In this document: positions 34,380 to 44,127 of the stretch, piece by piece
Layout of the letters: the number at the start of each line of letters is the position of its first letter
How positions within the stretch are numbered: the stretch's first letter is position 1
Assembly: GCF_963576675.1 (NCBI RefSeq)
Contig: NC_088917.1
Location: 78,602,610 to 78,666,609, forward strand
Reading direction: 5' to 3'
DNA: 64,000 nucleotides
Origin: Euphorbia lathyris
Taxonomy: Eukaryota > Streptophyta > Magnoliopsida > Malpighiales > Euphorbiaceae
Translations under genes and position numbers: made by a program
The notes under the pieces: generated by a model
Database searches by the model: none
The model's input: the letters and a program-made list of their open reading frames with translations, nothing else
What the model was told of the DNA's origin: nothing

Positions 34380-35250
34380 GTTTAGGGTAGGTGGCCAGCC
34401 GTACCCCAATGTGTGAACCTTTGTGAAGGTTAGAAGCTTTTATTCCTGGTGAGGAAGTTAAGCTGCCTTAGGCGATCGATTTGCTTCCTATCTTTGAGGT
34501 GAATCGATCCGTCGCCAGGTCTTGAGACTCTTCTTTGGGAAGAGTATTTGAGAGTGTAAAGTTCTCACGTCTGAGAAATGTTTTAACTCTGTCTCTGCCG
34601 ATAATCAATTGTTTCCTATCTTGGAGGTAGATCGATCCGCCGCTGAGATTATTGTCCGATTGTTTGTAAAACTTAAGTACAATTGTTTTAATCCTTATGG
34701 TCGCCATTTACTTTTACGTTTGTGTAAGTAAATATATAAGTTTGTAGGATTTAATATGGAGTAGGTGGCCAGCCATACTCCGTTGTGCGAACCTTTGTGA
34801 AGGTTTGAAGCTGTTCTATTCCTTCTAGAGGAAGTAAAGCTGCCTAGGGGATCAACTTGCTACCTATCTTTGAGGTGAAGCGATCCGCCCGTAGGATTTG
34901 TGAACCCTTCTTTGGGAAGGGAGTGAGAGAGTGTAAAGTCCTTGCATCCAAGGAATGTTTTAACTTTTTCTCGAATGGTGATCATCTAAAGATGGATCCG
35001 CCCATGAGAGTGTTCTCCTATCTTTGAGGAGAAAGTTGAGGGTGTAATGATCTCATGTTTGAGACGATTTTAACCCGCTTTTGATGGTGGTCAATCCTTT
35101 TCCTGTCTTTGAGGAGAGAGTTGAGCTCATTTGAAAGCTCCTGAGGGTCTGTGCTTCTTATCTTTGTGGAAAGGGGATCCGCCCGTGATGGGATCAATTG
35201 TCCTATCTTTGAGGTAATTGATCCGCCTGTGGAACTTTTCATTCGCCAGC
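34380..35250. repeat. Tat-1 degenerate long tandem repeat with CTATCTTTGAGG/GATCCGCC modules
   Basis: Two blocks of about 370 bp begin TAGGTGGCCAGCC.TAC (about 34387 and 34762) and each contains GCGAACCTTTGTGAAGGTT-like and GAGGAAGT.AAGCTGCCTA text. At least six copies of CTATCTTTGAGG.GA...GATCCGCC follow. No coding sequence seen. Confidence 0.65.
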
Positions 35251-35379
35251 CACTGCGCGTATATCAGCACTAAAAGCTAGGCAAATGAATATAAGAAGTA
35301 TGGCGAGAAAGAATAAATTATAAAATATAGGATACTATAACAGTTTAATGCACATATAAGAATATGTAAAAATACTGAT
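35251..35379. other. Tat-1 AT-rich spacer
   Basis: Short non-coding stretch between the repeat block and the RT fragment. Nothing recognised. Confidence 0.4.
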
Positions 35380-36410
35380 TTTTAGGCCCATGGTTTCGTC
35401 TTTTCTGAGCAACTAGAACCGCATCCTCAATGATGTTTAACTTATGAGTAATCACATCTGGGCTTACTCCTGTGGGGATCTCATTCTCCTATGTAAATAC
35501 GCTTTCAGACTCAATGAGAACTTTTTTAACATCCTCTTTGATCTCAAGTTTTAATCCTTTGGTGATCCGCACCCGCTTTCCATCAGCAATAAGGAGCGTT
35601 TCTGTGTCGCCCAAAGCTGTAGTGACAAGTTAATATTTCTCACCTTCGTCCTCTTTGGATTGTGGGCGGATCGATAGTGACGCCGAGTATAAGTCTCTTT
35701 AGCCACCTTTTGGTTCCCACTAATCATTACTCCTCCTTTGCTGGTGGGAATGTAAATTGTCAGACGACGGATGGAAATTAGGGCTGCAACCTCTAGCCCT
35801 TGGTCTGGATAGTGTGACCCGTCACTCTAATGATGTCAACAATGGTTGTTTCTATTTGGATCGGATCAACCTTTAGTTTGGCGAATGCACCTTTGGTGAT
35901 GACATTGCGAGAACTGCCCGTGTCTTTACTCGCTTCATTTTATCTCCAATCCTTGAATCGCCATTGTTACTACCAATGCATCTACGTGTGGAGAGATTAC
36001 TGGACCTGTTTCTGCAAAAGGAGCAATGGAGGGATGTTTTATCCAGAGCAGATATTTTTGCTTTTTCCACGGGTGGCTGATACACTGGTCCATCTGCTAT
36101 GACATTAATGACACTTTTGAATTTCTTTTTGGGATCTGTCTTCTGCTTGTCGTCTTGTTATTTGTTATTCTGGACAAAGCTATCTAGTTTGCCAGCTCCC
36201 AGCAAGCTTCAGTGTGGTGGCCAACCTGTAGTACGCTTTGGCGTTTCTTCCAACGGTTACATGCTCCCCTCTTTTGGGTTCGGGATATGTAATGTCCCGC
36301 TTATATTGATTCTTTTCTTTTATATTGTGGCAAGTTGGAAGCTTTAAACATTCTGTCCGCTTCGTACCCCAGGATCCGTGCTGTGAATGGCGAATTCATG
36401 TTAACTTGAT
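35380..36410 (-). pseudogene. Tat-1 gag-protease-RT fragment
   Basis: Reading right to left: gag C-terminal remains (MNSPFTARILGYEADRMFK near 36400; HHTEACWELA near 36220, like a Tat gag knuckle region; INVIADGPVYQPP near 36100), the strand before protease (PHVDALVVTMAIQGLEIK), the retroviral-type aspartic protease DTGSS (35910-35924) with ITKGAFAKLKVDP, and the RT N-terminus (GKRVRITKGLKLEIKEDVKK, then SPDVITHKLNI...AQKRR near 35400-35470). Several stops and frameshifts. The text is typical of the Tat lineage. It ends where RT should continue. Confidence 0.72.
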
Positions 36411-36584
36411 GGCGTACCTTTCTGCATTGTTCTCTTATCTATATAGAGTGGTATGCATTCGTCTTTCAATCTCATCATCTGTGTGTTCAATGTTGAATCG
36501 TGATGGTAAATCCGGCTCTTGATCTTGATATCGATCATGTTGAGGTTATGCTTGGAGCTATGGTTTAACGCGGATGGATGTTGT
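36411..36584 (-). other. Tat-1 junction between RNase H and gag fragments
   Basis: About 170 bp with no recognised coding. It joins the RNase H fragment to a gag start, the reverse of normal order, and so is the likely site of a rearrangement or large deletion (integrase is missing here). Confidence 0.45.
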
Positions 36585-36740
36585 CACAACCATGGGAGCC
36601 ATTTTATCTAGCTTCGAATATCTTGTCTCCGCATCCTTCAACATTTTGCTAACATAATAGATGGAGAACTGCTGACCTTCTTCTTCTTGAATAACCATGG
36701 TGCATATAGCTTTATCCATGACAGATTGATACAAATGCAG
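36585..36740 (-). pseudogene. Tat-1 RNase H fragment, right of the split by Trg-1
   Basis: Minus-strand LHLYQSVMDKAICTMVIQEE, then IYYVSKMLKDAETRY and SKLDKMA, the RT-associated RNase H of gypsy elements. It continues without a gap from the RT C-terminus at 56081-56415 once Trg-1 and one GTCTC copy are disregarded. Confidence 0.82.
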
Positions 36741-36745
36741 GTCTC

Positions 36746-38462
36746 TGATGCGCCCTCACCTAAGTTGGGATGAAGACTCACTAAGGGATAAGTGTACCCC
36801 GTCGTTATCAAGTAATAAATTTCTGGTTAAGTCCAGGTTATCGTCCACAGGATTTATTTCTGCAAGTATCGAGCTACTTGGTTTCAGGAGTTATCTAGGC
36901 TTAGGGGGTTTTGAGTTTGTTTGATTAAGTTAATCTACTCCTAGGATGAATTATACTAATCCTAACTAAGTTATCTGATTCTAACTAAGTTATTCTATGC
37001 CTAATTAAGCTACTCTACCCCTAATTAAGTTAAACTACTCCTAATTGATCTTTCACTAGATGCAATTACCCGAAGGAACATGGTATGAACGATAATAATG
37101 AAGATAGATTGTTAGGTCTATTGAGTAAAAACCTAATTTGAGTCACTTGTATTCAAGGCGATTAACCCTACTTACCCTCCTGAGGTTCCTAGCGCGTGAT
37201 TCCCTAAGGCCGAAACTAGGTCTAAGGCTCAGTAAATTGGCGCTTAATCAACTAAGAGGTTGTCAATCTCCTAGGCTCTGACTAGGTCAGATTCAGCTCG
37301 CAATATGTGCCTACTAGATTTTGGGGCTTTTGAATGAGTTAAACCAATTGAATAAAGCGTAAGACAGAGATTAGACAAATAATCATAGAACAAAATAAGA
37401 GCTAAATTATTATTAAAGACGAAGAACAATGTCACAAGATACAATAAGCTAGGTTCGGCAACTGTATCAAAGAGTACAAACAAGGAAAGATAAAAGGAGA
37501 TACAAAAATCCCTTTCAGGGAACCTGTTTACTCTGCAGCCGGCGACCTAATCTTAAGGACGAACCTTGATAATTCCTTGAGAAAAGCTTTGAAGGAGCTT
37601 CAATGGAGGTTTGAAGGATATAGAGGAGATGGAGAGGAATTACAAGGGGAAAGCTAAAGTAATTTACAAATAAATGAAAGATACTAATTTACATTGGAAA
37701 AACTCTATTTATAGACGCGGCTCGGCCCCTTTTCTTGACCTATTTCATGTCCTTATGCAGGTAGGAAGTCGTGGGGTCCATCATGGCGTCGTGGGGGCGG
37801 AATTGGTCTTTTTGACCAATTCCCGCAGGTCTGCTCGCCGAGCAGGGCGAGCTGCTCGGCGAGCAGGCGCTGCTCGCGGCGAGCAGCGCCCTGCTCGGCG
37901 AGTAGGCCTCTGGCGGCCTGCTCGACGAGCAGGCATCCTGCTCGCCCGAGCAGGCCTCTGGTGGCCTGCTCGGCGAGCAGGCATGGCCTGCTCGGCGAGC
38001 AGGCCTCCAGGGGCCTGCTCGGTGAGCAGGCATGGCCTACGGAGGCCCGCTCGTCGAGCATTCTTGCCCGGTATGCCCCCGCGTTCTTGCCGACTGCCGT
38101 TGATGCCTTTTTCGTCCGAACTTATACCTGCGCATGTACAGAAACTCTAGATAACATTAGTCCAAAGGCTAAATTGACCCGCCAATCGCTTATTTTGAGC
38201 AAACACTTATTTTGGTGCGACTTTTGACGGACCAATTAGCTTTAAGAGATAACGGAATTATACTATGCATACTATTTTGGCCATAATTGCCTAAATTGGT
38301 CATAAAACGAGCCTAAACAACGAAAAATAAATAAAACGTTTCCAATTCCTAACTAACTCACACAAAAGCATTTAAATGCGAGAAATGCTCGCTTATTAAC
38401 TAAATAATGCTAAAACCCGTCCTAAAACCGTACCCAAAGATAGGGGTTTTTGACCCCTATCA
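36746..38462 (-). repeat. Trg-1 3' LTR
   Basis: 1,717 bp, ends TGATGCGCCC and CCCCTATCA. TATA-like minus-strand TCTATAAATAGAG near 37706. Contains hairpins at 37800-37822 and 38439-38461 and a palindrome array at about 37829-38062. Confidence 0.92.
37829..38062. repeat. GC-rich array of about ten CTGCTCG-N-CGAGCAG palindromes
   Basis: Consensus CCTGCTCGGCGAGCAGG (8-bp arms, one central base). About ten copies, some with changes in one arm, joined by CCTCTGGTGG, CATGG and similar spacers. The other LTR has about seven. Six-frame translations give Arg/Ala/Ser-rich low-complexity frames that I treat as by-products. Confidence 0.92.
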
Positions 38463-38475
38463 AACCTCCTCGCAC
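38463..38475 (-). other. Trg-1 polypurine tract
   Basis: Minus-strand GTGCGAGGAGGTT next to the 3' LTR. Confidence 0.75.
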
Positions 38476-40389
38476 TTAAAACTTTACTTGTCCCCAAGTA
38501 AACTAAAAAAAACTAAACCCGCAATCACAAGCAAGCCAGAAAACCTCCCGGTTTGACTAGGTGCTTGACACAATTTCGAGCATCTGTAATTACATGCATT
38601 CGGAAATACAAAGTAGAGACACGATATCCAGAAGCCGCATTTCAATTATCATAGGTCATATGTTTTAAGAAAAAGGACACATGTTCAATTAAACGAGCTT
38701 GAGGGGATCGCTAAGTAAAACACCTCATCATAGGTAGTTCACTCATTTCACACAATTTTAGTGGCTAAAGTGTTTACTCTCGGCTTATGTTCTTGCTTAG
38801 GATTACGTTGATTTTGCACGTTCATCCGAGTTCCTCTACTATGCTATATGACTCCGATGATATCAAAAACAGCCTCGAATTGGGGTTGTAATGTGGTTAG
38901 AGGGTTAAAGGTACAACAAGGGTTAATAGTTCTAGCGCTAGAAAAACAAAGTTAAAATGGCTTTAGCGAGTATGAAGTGACTGAGCTTTTTATTCGTTAT
39001 ATTTTCTTTGAGACGTTTTGATTTTAAGAACTGGGAGATAGAGTTCTCCTTCTTTTGTTCGTCTCTTTTCTTTTCTCCTTTTTTTTCTGTTTTTATTTTT
39101 TTTTCGAATTGCATTGCTCAATCACTTCTTAGCCTTTTGGCTTGCTACTATGATGCCATAAACAAGGATAAAGCGCTAGAAGAAAACAAAGGCTCAATCC
39201 GAGCTTTGCAAAAACTGGGTTAAGTAACAAACCAAGTGATGGTTTGCAAAAATTGGGTTAGAACGAAAGAAAAATCTACAAACTACAAAAATATAGGCTC
39301 AAAGGGGCTTCCTAGAGTGGATGAAAAAGAGAAAATAAGGTAAAGAAAAGGGTTAATTTTAATGAGGCTGATTTCATCGTCTACCATCTCAAATCATTGC
39401 ATGTAGGTTCAACACAGTATTAGGTGCAAAATCTGTACTCTTTCCACAAGTCAAAGCATTCACACAAAAATGTCAAGAAAAAGAGCTTTTTGATGTTCGC
39501 TCTTAGGCTCAAATTCAACTCACAATTCTTTGGGTTTCAATTTTGTGTTTACTAGTTTTCCCCAAACTCAAGTTCAACATCACATGCCTTCAATTCTTAA
39601 GTTATCTACCTAAGTAATGATTTTAGCATTTCTTCAAAAGTAGGGTCTAAATGCAAACTTTAGCTCATGCTTTTACAGATACAAGGATTGTGTCCTACAC
39701 CTAAACTAGTTGTCATGCAATCTTAGATTCGGTTCTCAGCCCTCAAGGACAAATAACGAAGTTTAGATTCGAAGGAGGTTCACGGTTTTAGGTCGTAAAC
39801 ATGCAAAAACATAAATAAAACCCGAAAACGCTAAACTAAACTAGACACGACGCCACAAAAATTTAAAAATTATACAAATTTTTGTAAGTTTGTCTACCCC
39901 TCCTCCTCACACTTAAAATATGCAATAAGTTCCAACATTGCATCTAAAACCATCAAGCGCATGTGCAAAAAGTTAGGGTGGAGAAGACAACTTACTGATT
40001 TTATCGCAATTGCCAAAAACTTGATGATTTGCGGTGCCATTTTTTTTATTATTTATTTATTATTATTATTTTTCAGCTCCGTTCGGGATTTAAAAATCCC
40101 GAACAGTTTGCTTATCGCGGTCGAGCAGCGGGCTGGGCGCAGTGCTGGGCGCAGTGCTGGGCGCCAGCGCCCAGCTGGCGTCGAGTAGTGCCCAGCTCGC
40201 CCGAGCTGGAGTGCCCAGCTCGGCAAGCTGGGCCTCCTGGGGCCAATTTTTTTTTTTTTTTTTAATTTTATTTTAAACCTGAACACTTAAAAAAAATAAA
40301 AATAAAATAAAATAAAATAAAACTAAACAACTAAACTAAAATATCAATGTATAATATAAATAAAATAAACCTGAAAAGTTTTATTAAAA
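38476..40389 (-). other. Trg-1 interior 3' non-coding region
   Basis: 1.9 kb without recognised genes. Notable: hairpin with arms GTTCGGGATTT/AAATCCCGAAC at 40081-40104; a second GC-rich palindrome set at about 40120-40225 (GCCCAGCTCG..CGAGCTGG, GCTGGGCGC); a T tract (about 40246-40263) and an (AAAAT)n tract (about 40290-40322). Confidence 0.7.
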
Positions 40390-40414
40390 CTTGGGTTGCC
40401 TCCCAAGAAGCGCT
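40390..40414 (-). other. Athila-type motif AGCGCTTCTTGGGAGGCAAC
   Basis: Minus-strand motif just after the gag remnant; I recall the same words downstream of the coding region in Athila/Tat gypsy elements. It forms a small hairpin CTTGGG-N6-CCCAAG (40390-40407). Confidence 0.6.
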
Positions 40415-40468
40415 ACGTTATAGTCGGTGAGCTCGACATAGAATTCCCGTCTAGGTGTATGCTTCTAC

Positions 40469-41413
40469 TCACGTTAGGAACTCGAACTCCTTAACAAATA
40501 ACCCGTACCTACAAAACGGATTAAGAGCCTCAAATAAGTTTAATGAAAGTAGGAGGCCGAATTTAAACATATTATGAAAAAGTTTGGTTTGCTCCCTTTT
40601 GGATTCTCTTGGTAGGTCGAAGAGAATGAAAACTTCTGAGCATGAAGCAAACCTAAACTTTTCTAATTTTTGAGGAAAAGGTAGTTGAGATACACAAGTT
40701 TTGATTTGATCTTTTATCTCTATCACATGATTTAGGATTTCAGATTTTGAACCGGGGTTGCTTACCGCTTCCGGTTCCTCACTTACCTCGAGTGATGCAT
40801 GTGATAGTGGACTTGGTTCTACCTTTTTGTCATTCCTCAAGGAGATGGCTTGAGCTGATTCCCTTTGTGGGATTTCTATGTTTTCCTTTATGACTGGGAG
40901 AGCATCTCGGGATTGCTCTTGCATCACATGGTTTATTTGAGCCAATTGGTTGCTCAAGTCCTTGCAAACCTCCTCGTTGATTGTAAGTCGGGCTGATATT
41001 CCTTTCAAAAGGGACAACACCTCATCTCGTGAGCTAGAGGGTTGTGGAGGAACTTGGCTTGCTTGTTCGTAAGGGAACATTCCCAATTCGTTTTCCCTGT
41101 GCTCATTAACAAACCTATTTGGAGGCCTCAACATGTTAGGGTTCCCGTAGGACAGATTTGAGTGTTGAGGTCTCCTCCAATCACTACCATAAAAGTTGTA
41201 AGAATTGGGGTTAGAATTATACCTTTGGTGATTACCCACAAAACTTACACTTTCATTGGTGTTGAGGCTCAGTTTCGCCATCAAGATATCCATTTTCTCA
41301 TTTAAGTCGGCCATGGAGGGATTGGGAGCCTCATTCTCCAGGGTATGAATGTATTGTCTTGATGGGATAGTAAACTTTTGAGCTTGCCACTCGACTTTTT
41401 CTTGCCAATTCAT
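40469..41413 (-). CDS. Trg-1 gag remnant (314 codons)
   Basis: Open from ATG 41413 to TAG 40469-40471. MADLNEKMDILMAKL followed by YNSNPNSYNFYGSDWRRPQH and NLSYGN resembles the C-terminal third of Athila gag, where a similar Asn/Tyr/Trp-rich phrase precedes protease. A helical segment (EEVCKDLSNQLAQINHVMQ) comes next. The last 60 residues (LFHNMFKFGLLLSLNLFEA) look frameshifted or fused. No zinc knuckle. The core gag domain upstream is missing, so it is unlikely to assemble alone, though the frame is open. Confidence 0.6.
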   Translation of the reverse strand: MNWQEKVEWQAQKFTIPSRQYIHTLENEAPNPSMADLNEKMDILMAKLSLNTNESVSFVGNHQRYNSNPNSYNFYGSDWRRPQHSNLSYGNPNMLRPPNRFVNEHRENELGMFPYEQASQVPPQPSSSRDEVLSLLKGISARLTINEEVCKDLSNQLAQINHVMQEQSRDALPVIKENIEIPQRESAQAISLRNDKKVEPSPLSHASLEVSEEPEAVSNPGSKSEILNHVIEIKDQIKTCVSQLPFPQKLEKFRFASCSEVFILFDLPRESKREQTKLFHNMFKFGLLLSLNLFEALNPFCRYGLFVKEFEFLT

Positions 41414-41605
41414 TGATCAGAGAATGCTGAGAAAAAAGTGAAGTTCTAGCACAAAAGTTGATAAGTAACAGTATACAGATATGAACAAGTATAGAAAAGT
41501 ATAAAGAAATTGTATATTAACAAGTATAGACGATATAAACAAAGATATTCACAAAGGAATGCCTAAACTAACAAATCAACCTTTGGTTCGATATTGCAGA
41601 AATCT
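41414..41605 (-). other. Trg-1 leader
   Basis: About 190 bp between primer site and the gag remnant; AT-rich, no features seen. A normal Athila gag would need over 1 kb here, showing the internal deletion. Confidence 0.55.
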
Positions 41606-41620
41606 CCAGCAACGGCGCCA
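41606..41620 (-). other. Trg-1 primer-binding site (tRNA-Asp)
   Basis: Minus-strand TGGCGCCGTTGCTGG, complementary (one mismatch) to the 3' end of tRNA-Asp, the primer of Athila-type elements. Confidence 0.88.
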
Positions 41621-41626
41621 AAAACT

Positions 41627-42729
41627 TGATGCGCCCTCACCTAAGTTGGGATGAAGACTCACTAAGGGATAAGTGTACCCCGTCGTTATCAAGTAATAAA
41701 TTTCTGGTTAAGTCCAGGTTATCGTCCACAGGATTTATTTCTGCAAGTATCGAGCTACTTGGTTTCAGGAGTTATCTAGGCTTAGGGGGTTTTGAGTTTG
41801 TTTGATTAAGTTAATCTACTCCTAGGTTGAATTATACTAATCCTAACTAAGTTATCTGATTCTAACTAAGTTATTCTATGCCTAATTAAGCTACTCTACC
41901 CCTAATTAAGTTAAACTACTCCTAATTGATCTTTCACTAGATGCAATTACCCGAAGGAACATGGTATGAACGATAATAATGAAGATAGATTGTTAGGTCT
42001 ATTGAGTAAAAACCTAATCTGAGTCACTTGTATTCAAGGCGATTAACCCTACTTACCCTCCTGAGGTTCCTAGCGCGTGATTCCCTAAGGCCGAAACTAG
42101 GTCTAAGGCTCAGTAAATTGGCGCTTAATCAACTAAGAGGTTGTCAATCTCCTAGGCTCTGACTAGGTCAGATTCAGCTCGCAATATGTGCCTACTAGAT
42201 TTTGGGGCTTTTGAATGAGTTAAACCAATTGAATAAAGCGTAAGACAGAGATTAGACAAATAATCATAGAACAAAATAAGAGCTAAATTATTATTAAAGG
42301 CGAAGAACAATGTCACAAGATACAATAAGCTAGGTTCGGCAACTGTATCAAAGAGTACAAACAAGGAAAGATAAAAGGAGATACAAAAATCCCTTTCAGG
42401 GAACCTGTTTACTCTACAGCCGGCGACCTAATCTTAAGGACGAACCTTGATAATTCCTCGAGAAAAGCTTTAAAGGAGCTTCAATGGAGGTTTGAAGGAT
42501 ATGGAGGAGATGGAGAGGAATTACAAGGGGAAAGCTAAAGTAATTTACAAATAAATGAAAGATACTAATTTACATTGGAAAAACTCTATTTATAGACGCG
42601 GCTCGGCCCCTTTTCTTGACCTATTTCGTGTCCTTATGCAGGTAGGAAGTCGTGGGGTCCATCGTGGCGTCGTGGGGGCGGAATTGGTCTTTTTGACCAA
42701 TTCCCGTAGGTCTGCTCACCGAGCAGGGC
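41627..42729 (-). repeat. Trg-1 5' LTR, left part
   Basis: 1,103 bp from TGATGCGCCC to AGGGC (42725-42729), where Sir-2 is inserted after the first palindrome of the array. Hairpin arms GAATTGGTC/GACCAATTC at 42681-42703. Confidence 0.92.
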
Positions 42730-44065
42730 TGTTGAAACACCTTTCCACATAATTTTGATTTGACAAAATTGTTTAAGTATAATATACATATTCTAAACAC
42801 ACTAAGGTTAAATGCTTTGATTTATTCTACTAATGTGTTTGTTTAATGTTGAGTTATAAATGTTATAAGTCATAAGGATTGGAAGGCCCAAGACCAATAC
42901 GGAAGCCAAGGCCCAAGTCAAACAACTCAGTACACTCGGCCCACGTATGTCAAGACGTTACCGTTTTGATACAAAACGCAACTCAGCAGACGGAAGGATC
43001 TAGAAGACCTTCGGGAACAACTTCAAGATGAAGCTGCTGAGTAGTCTCGACAAACGTACAAGACAGCAGCTGACAAAGGAAAACTTCCAGACAAAGTGTT
43101 TCCTCTGTTGGCAAAGTTCAGACGACACAGTATGCTGTCCAGTTGATTTTACCATAAAAGGAGAGACCATCTGCTGAGCTGACCGAGGACAGAAGATACA
43201 CGATTGTGATTGGCCGAGAGCTCTGTACAAGTCAGGATGACAATGACACATAGCCGTTTCCCTCCAACGGTTATTTCGAAATTCGAAATGACCGATGACC
43301 CAGACGTCTCTATAAATAGTGCCATCACAAGCTTCACAAGGGACAGAACTTGATCAAGCCATTATGCTGACCAAATCTCTACAAGTTCTGCAAGCCAAGA
43401 AGCAAAGCAAATTTCTTACGCTACAATTTTCTCATCTGTGTAAAAGTCTAGAGTGATTGTAAAATCGTCTAAAGTGTCTTAGCACATCTTTGTATTAGGA
43501 CAAAACATTTATCATTTCTAGAGATAGAAAGGAGATGCTGAGTACTCGGTTTTAAGTACTCAGCGGAGAGATTAGGATTGAGTAGAAGTATAGAGGAAGG
43601 TACTCTTGTCATACTCAATTGCTGATATTGTAAAAGGTTTGAGGCTCTACCTTTAAAGAGCTCAGTAGAGGATTTGAAATCTCGGAAGTATTCCGGGGAC
43701 AGGACGTAGGCTTAGAAGAAGCCGAACTTGGATAAATCTACTGAGTGAAGTATTCCTAAACCTTTAACTCCTTATTTGTATTGCTTGCTTAAATAATCAA
43801 AAACTGACCAAGTAAAGAGGTCAAGTTGAGTTGTGCGCATTAAACGTAAGAGCTCAGGAATAGACTCTAAGTGCTATCTCCTGACTCAAGCTAAGAAACT
43901 GACCTAGTCACCTGTTGACTAAGCCAGTATCTTGCTGTTTACTCAGCGCCACTATCAAAATCTTTTTCTCTAGAAAAAGAAGTCTGCCTTAACTGGATAA
44001 AAAGTTTAAATAGTTCCTAACCCCCCCCCTTGGAACTATACTTGCAACTAAACAAGGGACCAACA
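42730..44065 (+). repeat. Sir-2 5' LTR
   Basis: 1,336 bp, TGTTGAAAC to GGGACCAACA. Inverted CCGTT-N7-AACGG at 43254-43270, palindrome ATTTCGAA-A-TTCGAAAT just after it, TATA box TATAAATA at 43311-43318. The hairpin GCTGAGTACT-N8-AGTACTCAGC at 43537-43564 lies in the transcribed part. A tract of nine C near 44022-44030 lies between TAGTTCC and GGAACTA. Confidence 0.95.
43254..43318 (+). promoter_or_regulatory. Sir-2 core promoter: inverted CCGTT/AACGG, TTCGAA palindrome, TATA box
   Basis: CCGTT (43254-43258) and AACGG (43266-43270) are separated by 7 bases and followed by ATTTCGAAATTCGAAAT and TATAAATA (43311-43318). AACGG/CCGTT is the core bound by many plant MYB factors, so MYB control is possible. 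The arrangement recurs in Sir-1, the solo LTR and, for the inverted pair, in Sir-L. Confidence 0.65.
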
Positions 44066-44067
44066 AG

Positions 44068-44079
44068 TGGTATCAGAGC
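44068..44079 (+). other. Sir-2 primer-binding site (tRNA-iMet)
   Basis: TGGTATCAGAGC two bases after the LTR. Confidence 0.95.
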
Positions 44080-44127
44080 TTAAAAGCTCACTTTAAAAGG
44101 TCTAACAACCTTGAGCTGATCCCTACC

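Noticed and set aside
37829..38062. CRISPR-like array
   Set aside because: Repeats are 15-17 bp palindromes with very short, related spacers, in a plant LTR.
37674..38227. Overlapping Arg/Ala/Ser-rich ORFs on both strands
   Set aside because: They are all translations of the GC-rich palindrome array; open in many frames because the repeat lacks stops.
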